Below are positions 1 to 9,727 of a stretch of DNA of 64,000 nt, one piece after another; positions within the stretch are counted from its first letter, which is position 1; each line of letters opens with the position of its first letter. The position numbers and the translations under genes are program-made. Below the pieces are notes generated by a model, which searched no databases, was not told the origin of the DNA, and was given only the letters and a program-made list of their open reading frames with translations. The stretch comes from Tissierella sp. MB52-C2 (lineage in GTDB: Bacteria > Bacillota > Clostridia > Tissierellales > Tissierellaceae): positions 1,612,001 through 1,676,000 of the forward strand of contig NZ_CP133261.1 in the NCBI RefSeq assembly GCF_030931715.1. The letters are read 5' to 3'.

Positions 1-457
1 GAATAGCACCTGCCATATCTATAGAAATTGAGGGAATAGATATAAAAACATTTAACCCTGTAAGAGAAGATAAAGAATTTGCATAGGATGATGCTATAAT
101 ATTTCCTACCTCTGATAAAGCTGATATATCCATATCATCAAGCTCTTTACCTTTTTTCTCTCTATTATATAATAAGTTTGTTAAATTAATGGCAGAGTCC
201 AAGTCTAATGCAAACATCATATTACCTACTACATCTTCTAAAAGTTCAAAGTAAATTCCAACTACTAAGTTTTCCTCTCCACCTAATATTTGGGCAACAT
301 CTTTAAACTCCATAATCCTAACATTAGGCACTCTCATATCTATCTTTTTAGATATCATACTTGCCAAAGCAGTGGCAGCATTTCCCGCTCCTATATTTCC
401 TAACTCCTTAAGTATGTCTATCATAAAATTATTTAGATTTTCCACATTAATAGTCAT
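1..457 (-). CDS. cheC: CheC, CheY-P phosphatase (3' end cut by window edge)
   Basis: Chemotaxis phosphatase that dephosphorylates CheY-P and usually works with CheD. About 152 N-terminal residues are visible. Both CheC active-site repeats are present: ELGNIGAGNAATAL followed downstream by a proline in the first, and ALSEVGNIIASSYANSL with the downstream proline in the second. This argues for a two-site CheC rather than CheX. The start is the ATG at 457, preceded by AGAGGTGGAT as ribosome binding site. It is the last visible gene of the operon, 11 bases after cheW; cheD and sigD would be expected beyond the edge, by analogy with Bacillus and Clostridium. Confidence 0.93.
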   Translation of the reverse strand, partial: MTINVENLNNFMIDILKELGNIGAGNAATALASMISKKIDMRVPNVRIMEFKDVAQILGGEENLVVGIYFELLEDVVGNMMFALDLDSAINLTNLLYNREKKGKELDDMDISALSEVGNIIASSYANSLSSLTGLNVFISIPSISIDMAGAI

Positions 458-468
458 ATAATCCACCT

Positions 469-900
469 CTAATACTCAAGTATTTTTAATGGCTCTAATA
501 ATATTATTAATCTATCAGTTAATTTACCAATTCCACATACATAAGATAAATATTCGTTATCAGGAGAAACAGGAGTATTATCTATATTCTCTTTATCTAT
601 TTCTATAACTTCTGAAGATGAGTCAACTATTAACCCTGCTAAAATATCTTCATCTGAAACTATAATTATACGAGTATTATTGTTTATCTCTTTTGATTCC
701 ATATTAAGTTTTAATCTTAAATCAATTACTGGAATAACTTCCCCTCGTAAATTAATAACTCCTTTAACATGATTTGGAGCATTAGGGATTCTAGTAGATG
801 CTTCCATCTTTTCTATAGAAATAACTTTACTAATTGGGATTCCATAATATTCCTTTTCTAATTTAAATACTACATACTTATTATCTATTGTATCAGTCAT
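469..900 (-). CDS. cheW: CheW chemotaxis adaptor
   Basis: A single CheW/SH3-like domain of 143 residues, the usual length. It couples chemoreceptors to CheA in the membrane-associated signalling array. Family landmarks are visible: VVFKLEKEYYGIPISKV at the N-terminus, the RIPNAPNHVKGVINLRGEVIPVIDLR core, and GLIVDSSSEVIEI in the second half. It lies 12 bases downstream of cheA and 11 upstream of cheC, so it is cotranscribed. Nothing unusual. Confidence 0.97.
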   Translation of the reverse strand: MTDTIDNKYVVFKLEKEYYGIPISKVISIEKMEASTRIPNAPNHVKGVINLRGEVIPVIDLRLKLNMESKEINNNTRIIIVSDEDILAGLIVDSSSEVIEIDKENIDNTPVSPDNEYLSYVCGIGKLTDRLIILLEPLKILEY

Positions 901-912
901 ATTGTCTCCCCC

Positions 913-2901
913 TTATATTAGTGAATTAACATCTAATATCAATGAAATATTTCCATTACCTAAAATTGTAGCGCCAGATAAATATTTAACTCCACTTAAA
1001 TATTTTCCTAAGCTTTTAATAACTATTTCTTGTTGTCCAATTAAATTATCAACTATTAGACCTGCTTGCTTGTCCCCTTTTTTAACTACTACAACTATTA
1101 AATCTTCTTTTTCATCATCATCTGAAATATCAAGTACATTCTTCAATCTTATAATTGGTAAAGTCATACCTCTATAAAGTACAACTTCCTGACCCTGTAC
1201 ATCCCTTATCTGACTTTGGGATATATTTATTATTTCAGTAATAGAACTTAATGGGATAGCATATATTTCATGACTTAATTTTATAAGCAATGCTTGGATT
1301 ATTGCCAATGTTAAAGGAATTCTAATTATAAACTTAGTACCCTTTCCTTTACTGCTAACGACTTCTATATTGCCATTTATTGCCTCAATTTTGCTTTTAA
1401 CAACATCAAGTCCTACTCCTCTGCCAGAAACATCTGATATAGTTTCTGACGTACTGAAACCAGCTTCAAATAATAGGCTAATACTATCTTCCACTGATAA
1501 ACTTTCAGCTTCTTTTTCATCTAAAATCCCTTTTTCAATAGCTTTATTCCTAATGACATTGTGATCTAAACCTTTACCATCATCTTCAACTTCGATTACA
1601 ACATTGTTTCCATCGGGGTAAGATTTAAGAACAACAGTACCTTTTTCATCTTTTCCATTTTTTAATCTATCAGCAGGTAATTCAATTCCATGGTCAATAG
1701 AGTTTCTAATTAAATGAATCAAAGGATCTCCTATTTCATCTATTACAGTTCTATCAACCTCTGTCTCTTCTCCACTCATTTCCAATGCTATTTCTTTCCC
1801 AAGTTCTTTAGACAAATCTCTTACTAGTCTTGGGAATCTATTGAATACTCTTTCTATAGGAACCATTCTAACCTTCATCACGGCATCATGTAGACTAGTA
1901 GTTATTCTTTCTAGATATTCTATTGTTTCTGTTATATTCTCACCAGTGGTTTTTTCACTTAAGTCGTCCATTCTAGTTTTGATTATTATTAATTCACTGA
2001 CTAAGTTCATTAGATTATCTAATCTTTCAATATCTACCCTGACAGTTTTGCCGACCTTTCCTTGATGTCCACTAGACTTTTCATTTTTATCATTCTTTTG
2101 AGGACTTGTATTAGTAGTCTTACTTTCATCTATAATGCTTCCTTCTTCGTAATCTACATTTTCAAAGTCTAATAAATCAATTTTTTCTATTTCTGATATT
2201 TGCTTTAATTCCTTCAATATATCTGATTTTTCATTAGAGCTTACCATAATAACAGAGAAATTAAATTCGAATTTTTCGTCTTCAATATCTTCTACAGAAG
2301 GATTAGAATAAATAATTTCACCAAATGTTTCTAAAGTATTGAATACTATGAAGGCTCTTGCTGATTTTAACATACAGGATTCACTTAAAGTAAAATCTAT
2401 TGTATATATGGATAGCCCCTCGTCTTCTGCTTTCTTTACCGCCTCCATAATAAAGTCGTTGATTTTATCTTTTTCTTCAACCTCTAGTTCTGCACTTATA
2501 TCAATATCCTTTTCTTTACTTAATATATTTCTTAATTTACTTATTAATGGTTCGTTCGTATCGCTATTTTCTACTCCCTCACTGATAATAGTGCTTACTG
2601 AAGAATCTAATGCGTCAAAACATTCAAATAGAATATCGATTATATCTTCTGAGAGTTTTATTTCGTTACTTCTTACTGCTTGTAAAACATTTTCCATCTC
2701 ATGGGTTAGATTAGCCATATTATGAAATCCCATGGTACCAGACATTCCCTTTAATGTATGAGCAACTCTAAAGATTTCATTTATATTTTCTATATGTGAA
2801 AAATCTTTTTCTAACTCTAGTAAAACATCATTCATATTTTGCAAATGCTCTTTTGCTTCCTCTACAAATATATTTATATATTGACCGATATCTAAATCCA
2901 T
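913..2901 (-). CDS. cheA: CheA chemotaxis histidine kinase
   Basis: Autophosphorylating kinase that passes phosphate to CheY and CheB in receptor arrays. The domain order is complete over 662 residues. P1 Hpt has the phospho-His in RVAHTLKGMSGTMGF (about residue 48). P2 is a CheY/CheB-docking region around 160-250. An acidic/Lys-rich linker follows, then P3 dimerisation (RVDIERLDNLMNLVSELI). The P4 ATPase shows the N box HLIRNSIDHGIE, G1 DDGKGLD and G2 SGRGVGLDVV. A CheW-like P5 ends the protein. cheB ends 2 bases upstream, showing tight coupling. Confidence 0.98.
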   Translation of the reverse strand: MDLDIGQYINIFVEEAKEHLQNMNDVLLELEKDFSHIENINEIFRVAHTLKGMSGTMGFHNMANLTHEMENVLQAVRSNEIKLSEDIIDILFECFDALDSSVSTIISEGVENSDTNEPLISKLRNILSKEKDIDISAELEVEEKDKINDFIMEAVKKAEDEGLSIYTIDFTLSESCMLKSARAFIVFNTLETFGEIIYSNPSVEDIEDEKFEFNFSVIMVSSNEKSDILKELKQISEIEKIDLLDFENVDYEEGSIIDESKTTNTSPQKNDKNEKSSGHQGKVGKTVRVDIERLDNLMNLVSELIIIKTRMDDLSEKTTGENITETIEYLERITTSLHDAVMKVRMVPIERVFNRFPRLVRDLSKELGKEIALEMSGEETEVDRTVIDEIGDPLIHLIRNSIDHGIELPADRLKNGKDEKGTVVLKSYPDGNNVVIEVEDDGKGLDHNVIRNKAIEKGILDEKEAESLSVEDSISLLFEAGFSTSETISDVSGRGVGLDVVKSKIEAINGNIEVVSSKGKGTKFIIRIPLTLAIIQALLIKLSHEIYAIPLSSITEIINISQSQIRDVQGQEVVLYRGMTLPIIRLKNVLDISDDDEKEDLIVVVVKKGDKQAGLIVDNLIGQQEIVIKSLGKYLSGVKYLSGATILGNGNISLILDVNSLI

Positions 2902-2903
2902 TT

Positions 2904-3950
2904 CTACACCTCCAATTTATTGACTATCTCTTTTCCTATTTGTTCCAAAGGCAAAATTTTATCTATAGAATTTGTAGCAATAGCTGATTTAGGCATACCA
3001 AAGACAACAGATGTGGACTCATCTTGAGCTACAGTGTAACTATTATTTTTTTTCATTTCAATTATGCCCTTTGTTCCATCAGAACCCATTCCTGTTAAAA
3101 TAACTCCAACCTTTGAATAACCTTTTATTTTAGATACGGATTCCATCATTCTATCAACTGTAGGTCTTAATCCCATTACTTTAGATTCTTGATTTAACTT
3201 TATTACAAGATTATCTGCCATCTTTACAACTTCCATATGATAATCTCCTGGTGCAATATATCCATGTCCCCTTAAAAGTATATCACCATCTTCAGCCTCC
3301 TTGATTTTAATATTTGAAATAGAATTTAATCTTTCTGCTAAAGATTTAGTAAACTTAGGTGGCATATGTTGTACTATAACAATGCTAGCATTAATATCCT
3401 TAGGAAATTCTGGGAGTAAGGTCTGTAACGCTCGAGGTCCTCCCGTTGATGTTCCAATAGCTATAATATTGTCAAATTTTTTATCTACTAGGGTTTGTTT
3501 TTCAAATAGTGGCTTTGGAATATTTTTTTTCTTGGCGGATTGCCTAATATTAGGCTTTGCTTTCGCACCTGCTTTAATCTTTTCAATGATCTCATTTTTA
3601 ATTTCATCTTGACTTAGACTAAATATATTAGTAGGCTTTGATAAAAAATCAATTGCTCCTTCGTCTAATGCTTTTAGTGTTAATTCTGCTCCTTCTACTG
3701 TTAAGGAGCTAATCATAATAACAGGTAAATCATATTTAGATATAATATGTTTTAATGTTGTTAACCCGTCCATTAACGGCATTTCAATATCTAATGTTAC
3801 TATGTCAGGCTTCAGTGTTTCTATTTTTTCCAAAGCTTCTTTTCCATTTTTGGCAGTACCTACTACAGATATTTCATTATCTAGTATTAATACATCTGTT
3901 AATATTTTTCTAATTAAAGCAGAATCATCTACTACTAAAACTTTAATCAT
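2904..3950 (-). CDS. cheB: CheB receptor methylesterase / response regulator
   Basis: Removes methyl groups from, and deamidates, chemoreceptors when phosphorylated by CheA, giving adaptation. The receiver domain (1-120) has the acidic pair in VVDDSALIR and the phospho-Asp in TLDIEMPLMDGL. The C-terminal esterase domain (about 160-348) has the catalytic Ser in IGTSTGGPRAL, His in IVQHMPPKFT and Asp in GMGSDGTKG. At 348 residues it is typical. Its start directly follows the stop of the PilZ gene, with no gap. Confidence 0.98.
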   Translation of the reverse strand: MIKVLVVDDSALIRKILTDVLILDNEISVVGTAKNGKEALEKIETLKPDIVTLDIEMPLMDGLTTLKHIISKYDLPVIMISSLTVEGAELTLKALDEGAIDFLSKPTNIFSLSQDEIKNEIIEKIKAGAKAKPNIRQSAKKKNIPKPLFEKQTLVDKKFDNIIAIGTSTGGPRALQTLLPEFPKDINASIVIVQHMPPKFTKSLAERLNSISNIKIKEAEDGDILLRGHGYIAPGDYHMEVVKMADNLVIKLNQESKVMGLRPTVDRMMESVSKIKGYSKVGVILTGMGSDGTKGIIEMKKNNSYTVAQDESTSVVFGMPKSAIATNSIDKILPLEQIGKEIVNKLEV

Positions 3951-4613
3951 CTATATCAATCCTTTTAACCTTAAAATTCGCTGTTGCTCGAAAATATATT
4001 TAATAATTTCATCTCTCATTTCACTTTCAATCTCTAAAAATTTGATACCCATGCTATACTTGTAATTAAAACTATTCAATTCTTCCACCCGTATAACTCT
4101 AGCCTTTATCTTTATAGATTCTCCATTTACATTAAAGGAACATACTATTTCTTCTCCTTCTTTATGTTTGTAATTACAGTTAAGCTTCATTCCACCACCT
4201 GAAATATCTTTAGTTTCACAATGCTCATAAAATTTCTCAATATTATCACCTTGAGCTATTAAATGCTCTTTTTCTACTTTTAACCTCGTTAAAAGTCTAT
4301 AGTGGTCCCTCAACTGAATCTTCTTTATTTCTGATATTCTTTCTATAGTCAAAGTATAAATAGATGAAAGATTTCTAGCTAATATTTTGGCTGTGAATAA
4401 ATATTTTCCCTTATTTTCAACATTATAAGATATATATATTTTTTCATTTTTATGTAGCAAAACTAAATTACTTTGTTTAATTGGTCCGCTAATTATCATT
4501 TCATTTGATTCCAATATATCTAAAATTTGTGATGGATATGTAACACTTTTGTCGTTAGGTTTAATAATATCAATTTTTGAACCTATACTTAAATAATCAG
4601 CTCTAAAACTCAC
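3951..4613 (-). CDS. PilZ-domain c-di-GMP flagellar brake protein (YcgR/YpfA family)
   Basis: Two-domain protein of 220 residues: an N-terminal YcgR-type beta-barrel (about 5-95) and a C-terminal PilZ domain (about 105-215). Both halves of the c-di-GMP binding site are present: RDHYR matches RxxxR, and KDISGGGMKL matches D/NxSxxG. In Bacillus subtilis the homologue YpfA/DgrA binds c-di-GMP and slows the motor by contacting MotA. Its place between flhG and cheB in the motility operon supports the same job here, an inference from family and context. Confidence 0.88.
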   Translation of the reverse strand: MSFRADYLSIGSKIDIIKPNDKSVTYPSQILDILESNEMIISGPIKQSNLVLLHKNEKIYISYNVENKGKYLFTAKILARNLSSIYTLTIERISEIKKIQLRDHYRLLTRLKVEKEHLIAQGDNIEKFYEHCETKDISGGGMKLNCNYKHKEGEEIVCSFNVNGESIKIKARVIRVEELNSFNYKYSMGIKFLEIESEMRDEIIKYIFEQQRILRLKGLI

Positions 4614-4617
4614 TTAT

Positions 4618-5508
4618 TCACCTCTTCCCTCTAAAAATATCTACTATTTTTTTACTGAAGCTTTTTTTCGTATTTTCATCTTCCAAAGATTTGCTACCGA
4701 GAAAACTCATAGCAATTACATTTATTTTTCTCGAAATAGAATTATTAGGATTAGATATTGTAAAAGGTATCTGCTTTCTTACAGCATTATTAACTAATTC
4801 ACTTCTCTCTATATACCCTAAATAATTAATATTTATCTGTAAGAATTTATTTGCAGCATTATAGAGTTTGTCAAATATTTCTTTTCCTTCATTTCTGCTG
4901 TTGACTAAATTACAAATTATATTTATAGGTCCTATAAATCCTGTATAAAATATGGATTTTATTAATGTATAAGAATCCATAAGGGATGTTGGGTCTGGGG
5001 TACAAATTATTATAGTTTCATCAGATGCCATTATAAAATCAGTTACAGCTTTTGAAATTCCGGCTCCTGTGTCTATTATAATATAATCTGCACAGGATTG
5101 TAACTTCTCCATTCCTTCCATTAACTTTGAAAAATTATCGTCCTTTAATAAACTTAACTCTTTTAAACCAGAACCTCCGGAAATAATCTTTACTCCTTCA
5201 GGGCCAGCAGCCATTATTTCAAATATATCTTTATTAGAAAATATTATATCCGATATGGTATAGTTAATATTAACTCCAGCCAGTATCTCAATATTACTTA
5301 ATCCTATATCTGCATCAATTATGACTACCTCATAGCCCAATCTCTTTAAAGATATGGCAAAATTAATAGCAAAATTAGTCTTGCCTACTCCACCTTTACC
5401 ACTAGATACAGAAATTACTTTAGCCCTATTCTTTACTACTGATATTTCCTCTTGGTTCATAGTCTTAGACTTCATAATATTTCTCAAGTTTTTTGCTTGA
5501 TCATTCAT
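4618..5508 (-). CDS. flhG: FlhG, MinD-like ATPase controlling flagellar number
   Basis: MinD/ParA-type ATPase with the deviant Walker A SGKGGVGKTNFAINFA, the switch region IIIDTGAGIS and a C-terminal amphipathic tail. The N-terminus MNDQAKNLR carries the DQAxxLR motif that stimulates the GTPase FlhF. I place the start at the ATG at 5508: it gives this motif right at the N-terminus and is preceded by GGAGAG. It overlaps flhF by 8 bases. A longer reading frame upstream adds residues that do not belong to the family. Together FlhF and FlhG set number and position of flagella. Confidence 0.95.
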   Translation of the reverse strand: MNDQAKNLRNIMKSKTMNQEEISVVKNRAKVISVSSGKGGVGKTNFAINFAISLKRLGYEVVIIDADIGLSNIEILAGVNINYTISDIIFSNKDIFEIMAAGPEGVKIISGGSGLKELSLLKDDNFSKLMEGMEKLQSCADYIIIDTGAGISKAVTDFIMASDETIIICTPDPTSLMDSYTLIKSIFYTGFIGPINIICNLVNSRNEGKEIFDKLYNAANKFLQININYLGYIERSELVNNAVRKQIPFTISNPNNSISRKINVIAMSFLGSKSLEDENTKKSFSKKIVDIFRGKR

Positions 5509-6592
5509 TGTTATTCTCTCCAATAATCTTTTCAGCAATATGATCAACATCTACCATTTGAATGTCATCTGGTACATTTTGTCCTATTGTTAAATACGAA
5601 AGTTCCTTATTTGTAATATACCTGATATTTAAAATATTTCCGTAATTTTCGGCTTCGTCTACTTTAGTAATTATTAATCTATAATTATCTAAAAAACTAT
5701 ATTTTTCTATTAAGTTTTTTAATACCTTACAATCTATATTTGCATTAATCAGTAAAAAGATATCCTTAACATGGGTGGTATCTATAATCTGTTGTAATTC
5801 TTGTATTTGTTCAATATCGTTATGATTTCTTCCAGCAGTATCTATAAAAATAATATCTTTATCCTTAAATTTATGAAGTGCCTTTTCCATATCGACTTTA
5901 TTATATGCAACTTCTAAAGGTAGTTGTAAAATATCACTATAAACTTTTAATTGTTCTACTGCAGCAATTCTATATGTATCAGATGTAATTAAACCTAGTT
6001 TATGTTTATCTTCAAGCACAAAGCTGGCTGCTACTTTAGCCAATGTAGTAGTCTTTCCCACACCTGTAGGACCTACAAAAAAAACAATCTTTTGTGAATC
6101 ATCAATGGTAGTAGGTTTCGGGCTTCCTAAAATTTCAACTAAGTTAAACTTCAATAATTTCCTAATAGTATCTTTATCTTTTTCTTCTAAGTTAATTTGT
6201 TTTTGATTTTTTTCCAATATATCAGTAGCTATTTCAGAGTTTACTCCGTTTTTCACCATAATATCATAAAATTCCTTCAAAATAGGTGGAAGTCTATCTT
6301 TTTCTTCTCTCATTTGACTTATGGAAATGCTTGTCATCATATTCTTCAATTGGGTAAGCTCTCTATTTATATTACCTAGTTCCTTTTCATATGGATGAAC
6401 AGTACTTTTACTTAATAAATTCTTTTCCTCAAAGCCCGCCGTAATTTCTATTAAAGGTTTTTTTAGAAAACCAAACAGACCTTTAGCCCTGATAGTTTTA
6501 GTACTTAATACTACTGCATCAGGGCCTAATTCCATTTTTAATTTTAGCATGGCTTCATGAGTTGTTTGACCTATATATTTTTTAATCTTCAT
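5501..6592 (-). CDS. flhF: FlhF, SRP-type GTPase for flagellar placement
   Basis: SRP-family GTPase (363 residues) acting at the pole or membrane to place new basal bodies. A basic N-terminal B domain (MKIKKYIGQTTHEAMLKLK) and helical N region come before the G domain: P-loop VGPTGVGKTTTLAK, the SRP-GTPase insertion around TSDTYRIAAVEQL, and FIDTAGRNH as G3. The start ATG shares bases with the flhA stop (TAATG) and the end overlaps flhG, so flhA-flhF-flhG are translationally coupled. Confidence 0.97.
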   Translation of the reverse strand: MKIKKYIGQTTHEAMLKLKMELGPDAVVLSTKTIRAKGLFGFLKKPLIEITAGFEEKNLLSKSTVHPYEKELGNINRELTQLKNMMTSISISQMREEKDRLPPILKEFYDIMVKNGVNSEIATDILEKNQKQINLEEKDKDTIRKLLKFNLVEILGSPKPTTIDDSQKIVFFVGPTGVGKTTTLAKVAASFVLEDKHKLGLITSDTYRIAAVEQLKVYSDILQLPLEVAYNKVDMEKALHKFKDKDIIFIDTAGRNHNDIEQIQELQQIIDTTHVKDIFLLINANIDCKVLKNLIEKYSFLDNYRLIITKVDEAENYGNILNIRYITNKELSYLTIGQNVPDDIQMVDVDHIAEKIIGENNNE

Positions 6593-8619
6593 TATATAAC
6601 TACCACCCCAACTGATTGAACCTCTACTGAAGATTCAAGTTCATTATAAGATATTACAATTATATCACGAGTCATCTGCTCTGTTAGCTTTTTAAAATAT
6701 AATCTAACAATTGGTGCTGTAAGTATTATAGGTTGTTCTCCTATTGATGTAAGTTTTTGAATAGCTTTAAATGTATTATTAAGTATTAGTTGTGCTTTAT
6801 TAGGATCTATAGATAAGTATGAACCTGTTTCAGTTTTATTGATAGAATTCATCATCAATTCTTCTATTCCATTATCTAAAGTAATTACATTTAAACTATT
6901 ATTTTCAACATATTTATTAGTAATATATCCTGACATTCTTTGTCTAACGTACTCTGTAAGTAAATCAGTATCACTTGTAATACTTCCATAATCCGCCAAT
7001 GTTTCTAGTATACTAACCATATCTCTTATACTAATCTGCTCCCTAAGTAAATTAGATAAAACTTTTTGAACTTCTCCAAGAGACAGTACTTTTGGGATTA
7101 CCTCTTCAACTACTGCAGGATATTCTTCCCTAACATTTTCAATTAATGTTTTTACATCTTGTCTGCCAATAAGCTCATAAGCTTTTTCTTTTATTACTTC
7201 AGTTAAATGAGTAGCTATTACAGAAGGTGGGTCTACCACAGTATATCCAAATATTTCAGCCTTTTCTCTTTCCTTTTCTGTAATCCATTTTGCTGGTAAG
7301 CCAAAAGCAGGCTCTGTAGTATCTATACCTTCAATATTTCCTTCTCCCATACCTGAGTCCATGGCTAAATAATGATCAAAATATACTTCACCTTTTGAAA
7401 CTTTAACTCCTTTTACCTTTATTATATATTCATTGGGATTTAGTTGAATATTATCCCTTAATCTTACGATTGGAACTACTAGACCCAGTTCCATAGCAAT
7501 TTGACGTCTGATCATTACTATCCTATCTAGTAAGTCTCCACCTTGATCTATATCAGCTAAAGGTATTAATCCATATCCAAATTCTAGTTCAATATCGTCT
7601 ACCTTTAATAATCCTAATACATTTTCTGGCTTTCTTAATTCTTCTGCCTCCGTTGTAGATGCTATTTCCGGTTCCGCCATTTCTGGTTTAGCTGAAATGT
7701 TTGCTCTTAATCCAATGAACATAAAAATAGATCCTAATAAAATATTCGCAAATTTAGGTAGAGGTGTAAATAGACCTAATACCATCATTACTATACCTAT
7801 GATAAATAATATCATTTTATTAGAGAATAACTGTTTAATTAAGTCTTGTCCTAGGTTGGCTTCAGATGCGGCTCTAGTAACTACTAGACCTGTAGCGGTA
7901 GAAATAAGTAATGCAGGAATCTGACCTACTAGTCCGTCTCCCACTGTTAATATAGTATATCGCTGTAACGCTTGTTGAAAAGGCATACCCTTTCCTACAA
8001 TTCCAATAAGAAATCCTGCTCCAATATTAATTATTGTAATAATTATACCTGCAATAGCATCACCTTTTACGAATTTACTGGCTCCATCCATTGCACCATA
8101 AAAGTCAGCATATTTTTGTACATCTTTTCTTCTTTGTCTAGCTTCATCTTCCGTAATTAATCCAGCATTCAAATCAGCATCTATAGCCATTTGTTTACCT
8201 GGCATTGCATCTAAAGTAAATCTAGCAGCAACTTCAGATACTCTTTCAGCACCCTTCGTTATTACTAAAAAGTTTATAAGTACAATTATAAGGAATATTA
8301 TAAAACCAACAACAGCATCATTTCCAATTACAAAATTTCCAAAGGCTTCTACTACTCCACCTGCATCTGCATCTTTAAGAATACCTCTTGTAGTTGAGAC
8401 ATTTAAACTCAACCTGAATAAGGTGGTTAATAGTAGCAGTGATGGAAATATAGTTATTTGTAGTGCATCCTCTGCATACATAGATAATAATAAAATCAAT
8501 AAGGATAGTGAAATATTTAGACTTAATAAAAAGTCTAACATTCCCTTTGGTACAGGGATTATGATCATAAGAATTATCCCAATTATTGCTAAGGCTACAA
8601 ATATATCTCCTCTCTTCAT
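6592..8619 (-). CDS. flhA: FlhA, flagellar export gate
   Basis: Inner-membrane export gate of the flagellar type III system (675 residues). Eight predicted membrane helices fill the N-terminal half. The conserved FHIPEP-type loop is visible as AGERVSEVAARFTLDAMPGK. The soluble C-terminal domain (about 345-675), which forms the nonameric ring docking chaperone-substrate complexes, includes the typical GLPAKWI segment. The start has the ribosome site GGAGGATAGGAA. Normal length, no damage. Confidence 0.98.
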   Translation of the reverse strand: MKRGDIFVALAIIGIILMIIIPVPKGMLDFLLSLNISLSLLILLLSMYAEDALQITIFPSLLLLTTLFRLSLNVSTTRGILKDADAGGVVEAFGNFVIGNDAVVGFIIFLIIVLINFLVITKGAERVSEVAARFTLDAMPGKQMAIDADLNAGLITEDEARQRRKDVQKYADFYGAMDGASKFVKGDAIAGIIITIINIGAGFLIGIVGKGMPFQQALQRYTILTVGDGLVGQIPALLISTATGLVVTRAASEANLGQDLIKQLFSNKMILFIIGIVMMVLGLFTPLPKFANILLGSIFMFIGLRANISAKPEMAEPEIASTTEAEELRKPENVLGLLKVDDIELEFGYGLIPLADIDQGGDLLDRIVMIRRQIAMELGLVVPIVRLRDNIQLNPNEYIIKVKGVKVSKGEVYFDHYLAMDSGMGEGNIEGIDTTEPAFGLPAKWITEKEREKAEIFGYTVVDPPSVIATHLTEVIKEKAYELIGRQDVKTLIENVREEYPAVVEEVIPKVLSLGEVQKVLSNLLREQISIRDMVSILETLADYGSITSDTDLLTEYVRQRMSGYITNKYVENNSLNVITLDNGIEELMMNSINKTETGSYLSIDPNKAQLILNNTFKAIQKLTSIGEQPIILTAPIVRLYFKKLTEQMTRDIIVISYNELESSVEVQSVGVVVI

Positions 8620-8630
8620 TTCCTATCCTC

Positions 8631-9713
8631 CTAAATCTCATCTTTTAAGCTATAAACATACGCCAATACTTCAGCAACCGCTTCATATAAATCTTCAGTA
8701 ATTATATCACCAATATCTATTGAATCATAAATAGCTCGTGCCAAGGGTTTATTTTCTACTATTGGTATCATATTTTCCCTAGCTATTTTTTTAATATTTT
8801 CGGCTACTAGATCCACACCCTTCCCCAATATATAGGGAGCATAAAATTTATCTTTATCATATTTTATTGCCACTGCATAGTGAGTAGGGTTTGTAATTAT
8901 TACATCTGCCTTAGGTATATCCTGCATCATTCGGCTCATAGCCATTCTTCTTTGTCTCTCTTTTATTTTCCCCTTAATAAAAGGATCTCCCTCAGTTTGT
9001 TTGTATTCTTCCTTTATTTCTTCTTTGCTCATCATAAGATTTTTTTCATGTTCACGCCATTGAAAAATATAGTCCATAATTGCCAAAACAAAAAGGACAC
9101 TTAAAATTCTTACAATAAATCCATAAAGTAAGTCAGAAAAGTTTACCAATGCCTCTATGGGTTCTAGACTAGAAAGTTTTACTATTCTTGTTATTTGATT
9201 TTTTCCATAGTTTATAGTAACATATCCCACTAGTCCTAGCTTTAAGATTGATTTAACCAATTCCATTAAAGCACGTTTAGAAAATATTCTTTTAAAACCT
9301 TCTATAGGATTTAGTCTATCTAATTTTATCTTTAATGTTTTATTAGTAAATAAAAATCCTACTTGAAAGTAATTAATAATTAGGGAAGATAAAAAAGCAA
9401 TTATTAAAATGGGAGAAGATATCGTTACGAAAACAATTAATATCTTTAAAAAGTTAATCATTAGATTATTATAATTTAAAAAAATATCTGTATTGTTTAT
9501 TTCACTAAAAATATCAACCATAAATTTTTTTAGCTGCCCACTTATGAAACCTCCAAATATCTTTATCCCTATAAAGCAACTAAAAAGAATAACGACAGTA
9601 TTGATCTCTTTACTTTGAAAAATTTGTCCTTCTTCTCTTGCATCTCTTCTCTTTTTTGGCGTAGGCTTTTCAGTTTTTTCAGAAAATAATTGTAAATTCA
9701 ACTTTAATATCAT
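8631..9713 (-). CDS. flhB: FlhB, export specificity switch protein
   Basis: Export apparatus protein that cleaves itself and switches secretion from rod/hook to filament substrates. The N-terminus has EKTEKPTPKKRRDAREEGQ, then four membrane helices, then the cytoplasmic domain with the autocleavage motif NPTHYAVAIKY. Two starts are possible: a TTG at 9731 overlapping the fliR stop, or the ATG at 9713. I chose 9713 because AAGG lies 8 bases before it and the resulting MILKLNLQLF N-terminus matches clostridial FlhB. This gives 360 residues. Confidence 0.95.
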   Translation of the reverse strand: MILKLNLQLFSEKTEKPTPKKRRDAREEGQIFQSKEINTVVILFSCFIGIKIFGGFISGQLKKFMVDIFSEINNTDIFLNYNNLMINFLKILIVFVTISSPILIIAFLSSLIINYFQVGFLFTNKTLKIKLDRLNPIEGFKRIFSKRALMELVKSILKLGLVGYVTINYGKNQITRIVKLSSLEPIEALVNFSDLLYGFIVRILSVLFVLAIMDYIFQWREHEKNLMMSKEEIKEEYKQTEGDPFIKGKIKERQRRMAMSRMMQDIPKADVIITNPTHYAVAIKYDKDKFYAPYILGKGVDLVAENIKKIARENMIPIVENKPLARAIYDSIDIGDIITEDLYEAVAEVLAYVYSLKDEI

Positions 9714-9727
9714 AGTATCAACCTTAA

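Noticed and set aside
902-1177. Plus-strand open frames antisense to flagellar genes
   Set aside because: They lie wholly inside well-conserved minus-strand genes, have no ribosome sites and no recognisable domains; the same holds for the other antisense frames across the window.
5509-5550. Longer flhG start giving MLIILLKRLLERIT before MNDQ
   Set aside because: It overlaps flhF further, lacks a ribosome site and displaces the DQAxxLR motif from the N-terminus.
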